DNA from: Armatimonadota bacterium
Lineage (GTDB): Bacteria; Armatimonadota; Armatimonadia; Armatimonadales; Capsulimonadaceae
NCBI GenBank assembly: GCA_025353925.1
Contig: JANXNV010000114.1
Location: 1 to 50,797, forward strand
Reading direction: 5' to 3'
DNA length: 50,797 nucleotides
Positions 49,528 to 50,797 of this stretch are shown piece by piece. Both the position numbers and the translations under genes were made by a program. Under the pieces are notes generated by a model. That model ran no database searches and was not told the DNA's origin. It saw nothing but the letters and a program-made list of their open reading frames with translations. The first letter of the stretch is position 1, and each line of letters begins with the position of its first letter.

Positions 49528-50394
49528 TTGCGTATTTTGGTGACAGGGGCTGCCGGACGGATCGGCTCACATGTTGTGCCGGAGCTTGCCGCACATGGGC
49601 ATACGGTCCGCGCACTCGACCGCAGGCCTCTCCCGGAAGAGGTCCGCAAAGTCTCTGAGCCTTACTATGCAGATATGACGGACCCGCTCGCGATGCTGAA
49701 CGCAGCCAACGGCTGCGACACAATCGCCCACATCGGGGCTGTCCCCGGCCCGACGGTACCGGCGGACGAGGTGCTGCGGCTGAACGTGATCGGCACGCAG
49801 AACATTCTCGAAGCGGCGGCGGCGCACGATATCTCGCGTGTGGTGCTGACCAGCAGCGTCGGTGCTTTGGGCTTTTCGTTTCCTACCCATCTCTGCCTCC
49901 CCGACTACCTGCCGGTCGATACGGCGCATCCGCGACGACCGCAGGACGTTTACGGCCTGTCCAAACTGATGAATGAGGAAAGTGCCGCCGCCCGAACGCG
50001 CCTCTCCGGCATGACGACTCTGGTCATCCGTCCCCCTGCCATCTGGGATTTGGAGCGGGCAAAGCAGCGCGGCTGGCTGAAACACACGGCAGAGCGGCGC
50101 GGGGAAGAGTGGGACTCGTCGCTCTGGGGCTATATCGATGTGCATGACCAGGCTGTCGCATTCCGGCTGGCTTTGGAGTCAGGCCTCACCGGGCATCATG
50201 TCTTTTACACCATGGCCGACGATTTAGGCGTCAATGCCACCGTGCAGGAACTGACCGCTCGCCATCTACCCGCACTGCTCCCGCATCTCGACCAGCTGAC
50301 CGGCCAAACCTTTTACGATCTGACTCCCGCCCGCGACCTGCTGGGCTTTCAGGCTCAGAAAACGTGGCGGCAGGTGCTGGAACGGGAAGACTAA
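49528..50394 (+). CDS. NAD-dependent epimerase/dehydratase (extended SDR)
   Basis: A 288-aa Rossmann-fold protein. Nucleotide-binding motif TGAAGRIGSHV, Asp in RALDRRPL typical of NAD preference, catalytic TSSVGAL and YGLSKLMNE (Tyr-x3-Lys). The C-terminal lid is short. Members act on nucleotide sugars or similar carbonyls; I cannot assign a substrate. TTG start with AAGGA 3 nt upstream. Its TAA overlaps the stop of the pckA-like relic on the other strand. Confidence 0.87.
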   Translation: MRILVTGAAGRIGSHVVPELAAHGHTVRALDRRPLPEEVRKVSEPYYADMTDPLAMLNAANGCDTIAHIGAVPGPTVPADEVLRLNVIGTQNILEAAAAHDISRVVLTSSVGALGFSFPTHLCLPDYLPVDTAHPRRPQDVYGLSKLMNEESAAARTRLSGMTTLVIRPPAIWDLERAKQRGWLKHTAERRGEEWDSSLWGYIDVHDQAVAFRLALESGLTGHHVFYTMADDLGVNATVQELTARHLPALLPHLDQLTGQTFYDLTPARDLLGFQAQKTWRQVLERED

Positions 50395-50459
50395 AGAAGC
50401 GGGCCCGCCGCCTTGACGGCGTCGGAGACTTCGGGGAAGCGGGCGAAGTTGGTGTGAAA
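50391..50459 (-). pseudogene. pckA: 3' relic of ATP-type PEP carboxykinase
   Basis: Twenty-two codons ending in TAG: FHTNFARFPEVSDAVKAAGP then LL. This follows the F-x2-NF-x(K/R)(F/Y)...AAGPxL pattern of the C-terminus of ATP-dependent phosphoenolpyruvate carboxykinase. Nothing else of that 530-aa enzyme is present; it joins the psd fragment within a few bases. The match is short, so the assignment is tentative. Confidence 0.55.
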
Positions 50460-50460
50460 A

Positions 50461-50748
50461 CCCGCCAACCTGGCTGATCGCGCCGTCCACCGGGCAGACC
50501 AGGTCGGCATCGGCCAGCGGTCGTGCATCGACCTTCAGGGCGCGCGTGAAGAATTCGTTGAAGCTCGCGTAATGCGTGATGTCCGGGTCCGCCGCCTCGG
50601 CCATGTTGACCTGGTATTTTCCGACGAACCAGCGAATGATGGCCGTGGTGATGGCGCCTGCACGGGCCGATGCAACAAGGCCGCCAAAACTCGTCATCGC
50701 GCGTTTGGGCATTACATATTGGGGGAGGACGGCGCGGCGGTCGGACAC
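50461..50748 (-). pseudogene. psd: 5' fragment of phosphatidylserine decarboxylase
   Basis: GTG start at 50748. The first ~95 residues match the family N-terminus: LPQYVMPKRAMTSFGGLVAS, IIRWFVGKYQVNMAEAADPD, YASFNEFFTRALKVDARPL and CPVDGAISQVG. Right after that point similarity ends; the LGST-type self-cleavage site and the pyruvoyl domain (about 190 residues) are absent. The frame runs on into non-homologous sequence. A deletion has joined it to a pckA-like 3' end. The organism would need another psd copy or a different route to phosphatidylethanolamine. Confidence 0.82.
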
Positions 50749-50785
50749 GATAGGGACAAGTGGTGGGGTTGGAAAACGGTGGGCG

Positions 50786-50791
50786 ATTATA
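50786..50791 (-). promoter_or_regulatory. -10 element upstream of the psd fragment
   Basis: A perfect TATAAT on the minus strand 38 nt before the GTG start. The -35 would lie beyond the window edge, so it cannot be judged. Confidence 0.45.
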
Positions 50792-50797
50792 GAAGCC

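Overview
The window looks like a chromosomal segment of a GC-rich, diderm, free-living heterotrophic bacterium, most plausibly from the Armatimonadota or a neighbouring lineage. This placement is an inference from gene style, not from a marker tree. Diderm evidence is a Kdo-type module (kdsC, kdsD), a predicted outer-membrane barrel ending in Phe, and several signal-peptide proteins. Remnants of alternative complex III and frequent TTG/GTG starts fit the same picture.

Left end (1-3.97 kb): tRNA-Thr(UGU) and tRNA-Tyr(GUA) on the minus strand in the order found in many tuf-linked tRNA clusters, an HNH endonuclease gene whose stop codon lies inside tRNA-Thr, a secreted GH2 glycosidase, and a glycine-rich RRM protein with a good promoter, a leader of about 210 nt and a clean terminator.

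4.0-7.0 kb is a decaying segment: an aldo/keto reductase fragment, a broken actC, actD with an internal TAG, an intact cytochrome actE, and a tRNA-Glu(CUC) carrying two apparent single-base insertions.

7.0-19.6 kb is a minus-strand envelope and signalling run: ankyrin protein, two GT-C glycosyltransferases, a metallophosphatase, kdsC, an acyltransferase, kdsD, a TolB-like propeller, an RsbW-like kinase and a multi-GAF protein. Most genes from kdsD to the second glycosyltransferase abut or overlap.

19.7-26.5 kb holds an outer-membrane barrel, a repeat-bearing secreted protein, small membrane proteins, an MFS exporter overlapping a phosphopantetheinyl transferase, a luciferase-like oxidoreductase broken by one frameshift, and a stand-alone 5'-nucleotidase C-terminal domain after prfB. 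27.7-30.7 kb is a small accessory patch, partly AT-richer, with a TPR protein, a truncated molybdopterin oxidoreductase, an unrecognised reading frame and a PrpE-like phosphatase.

30.6-36.2 kb is a probable cell-wall group: M14 peptidase, alanine racemase, M14 peptidase, an unusual multi-hairpin repeat element, a FemAB-like transferase and a LysR regulator. 36.3-50.4 kb is mainly biosynthetic: leuC and leuD (split by a Uma2 nuclease gene), pheA, accB-hom, thrC, two signal peptidases, purC, a VapBC-like pair, an apgM-like enzyme that may replace homoserine kinase, and an epimerase. The right edge carries the 5' part of psd joined to what looks like the last codons of pckA, another deletion scar.
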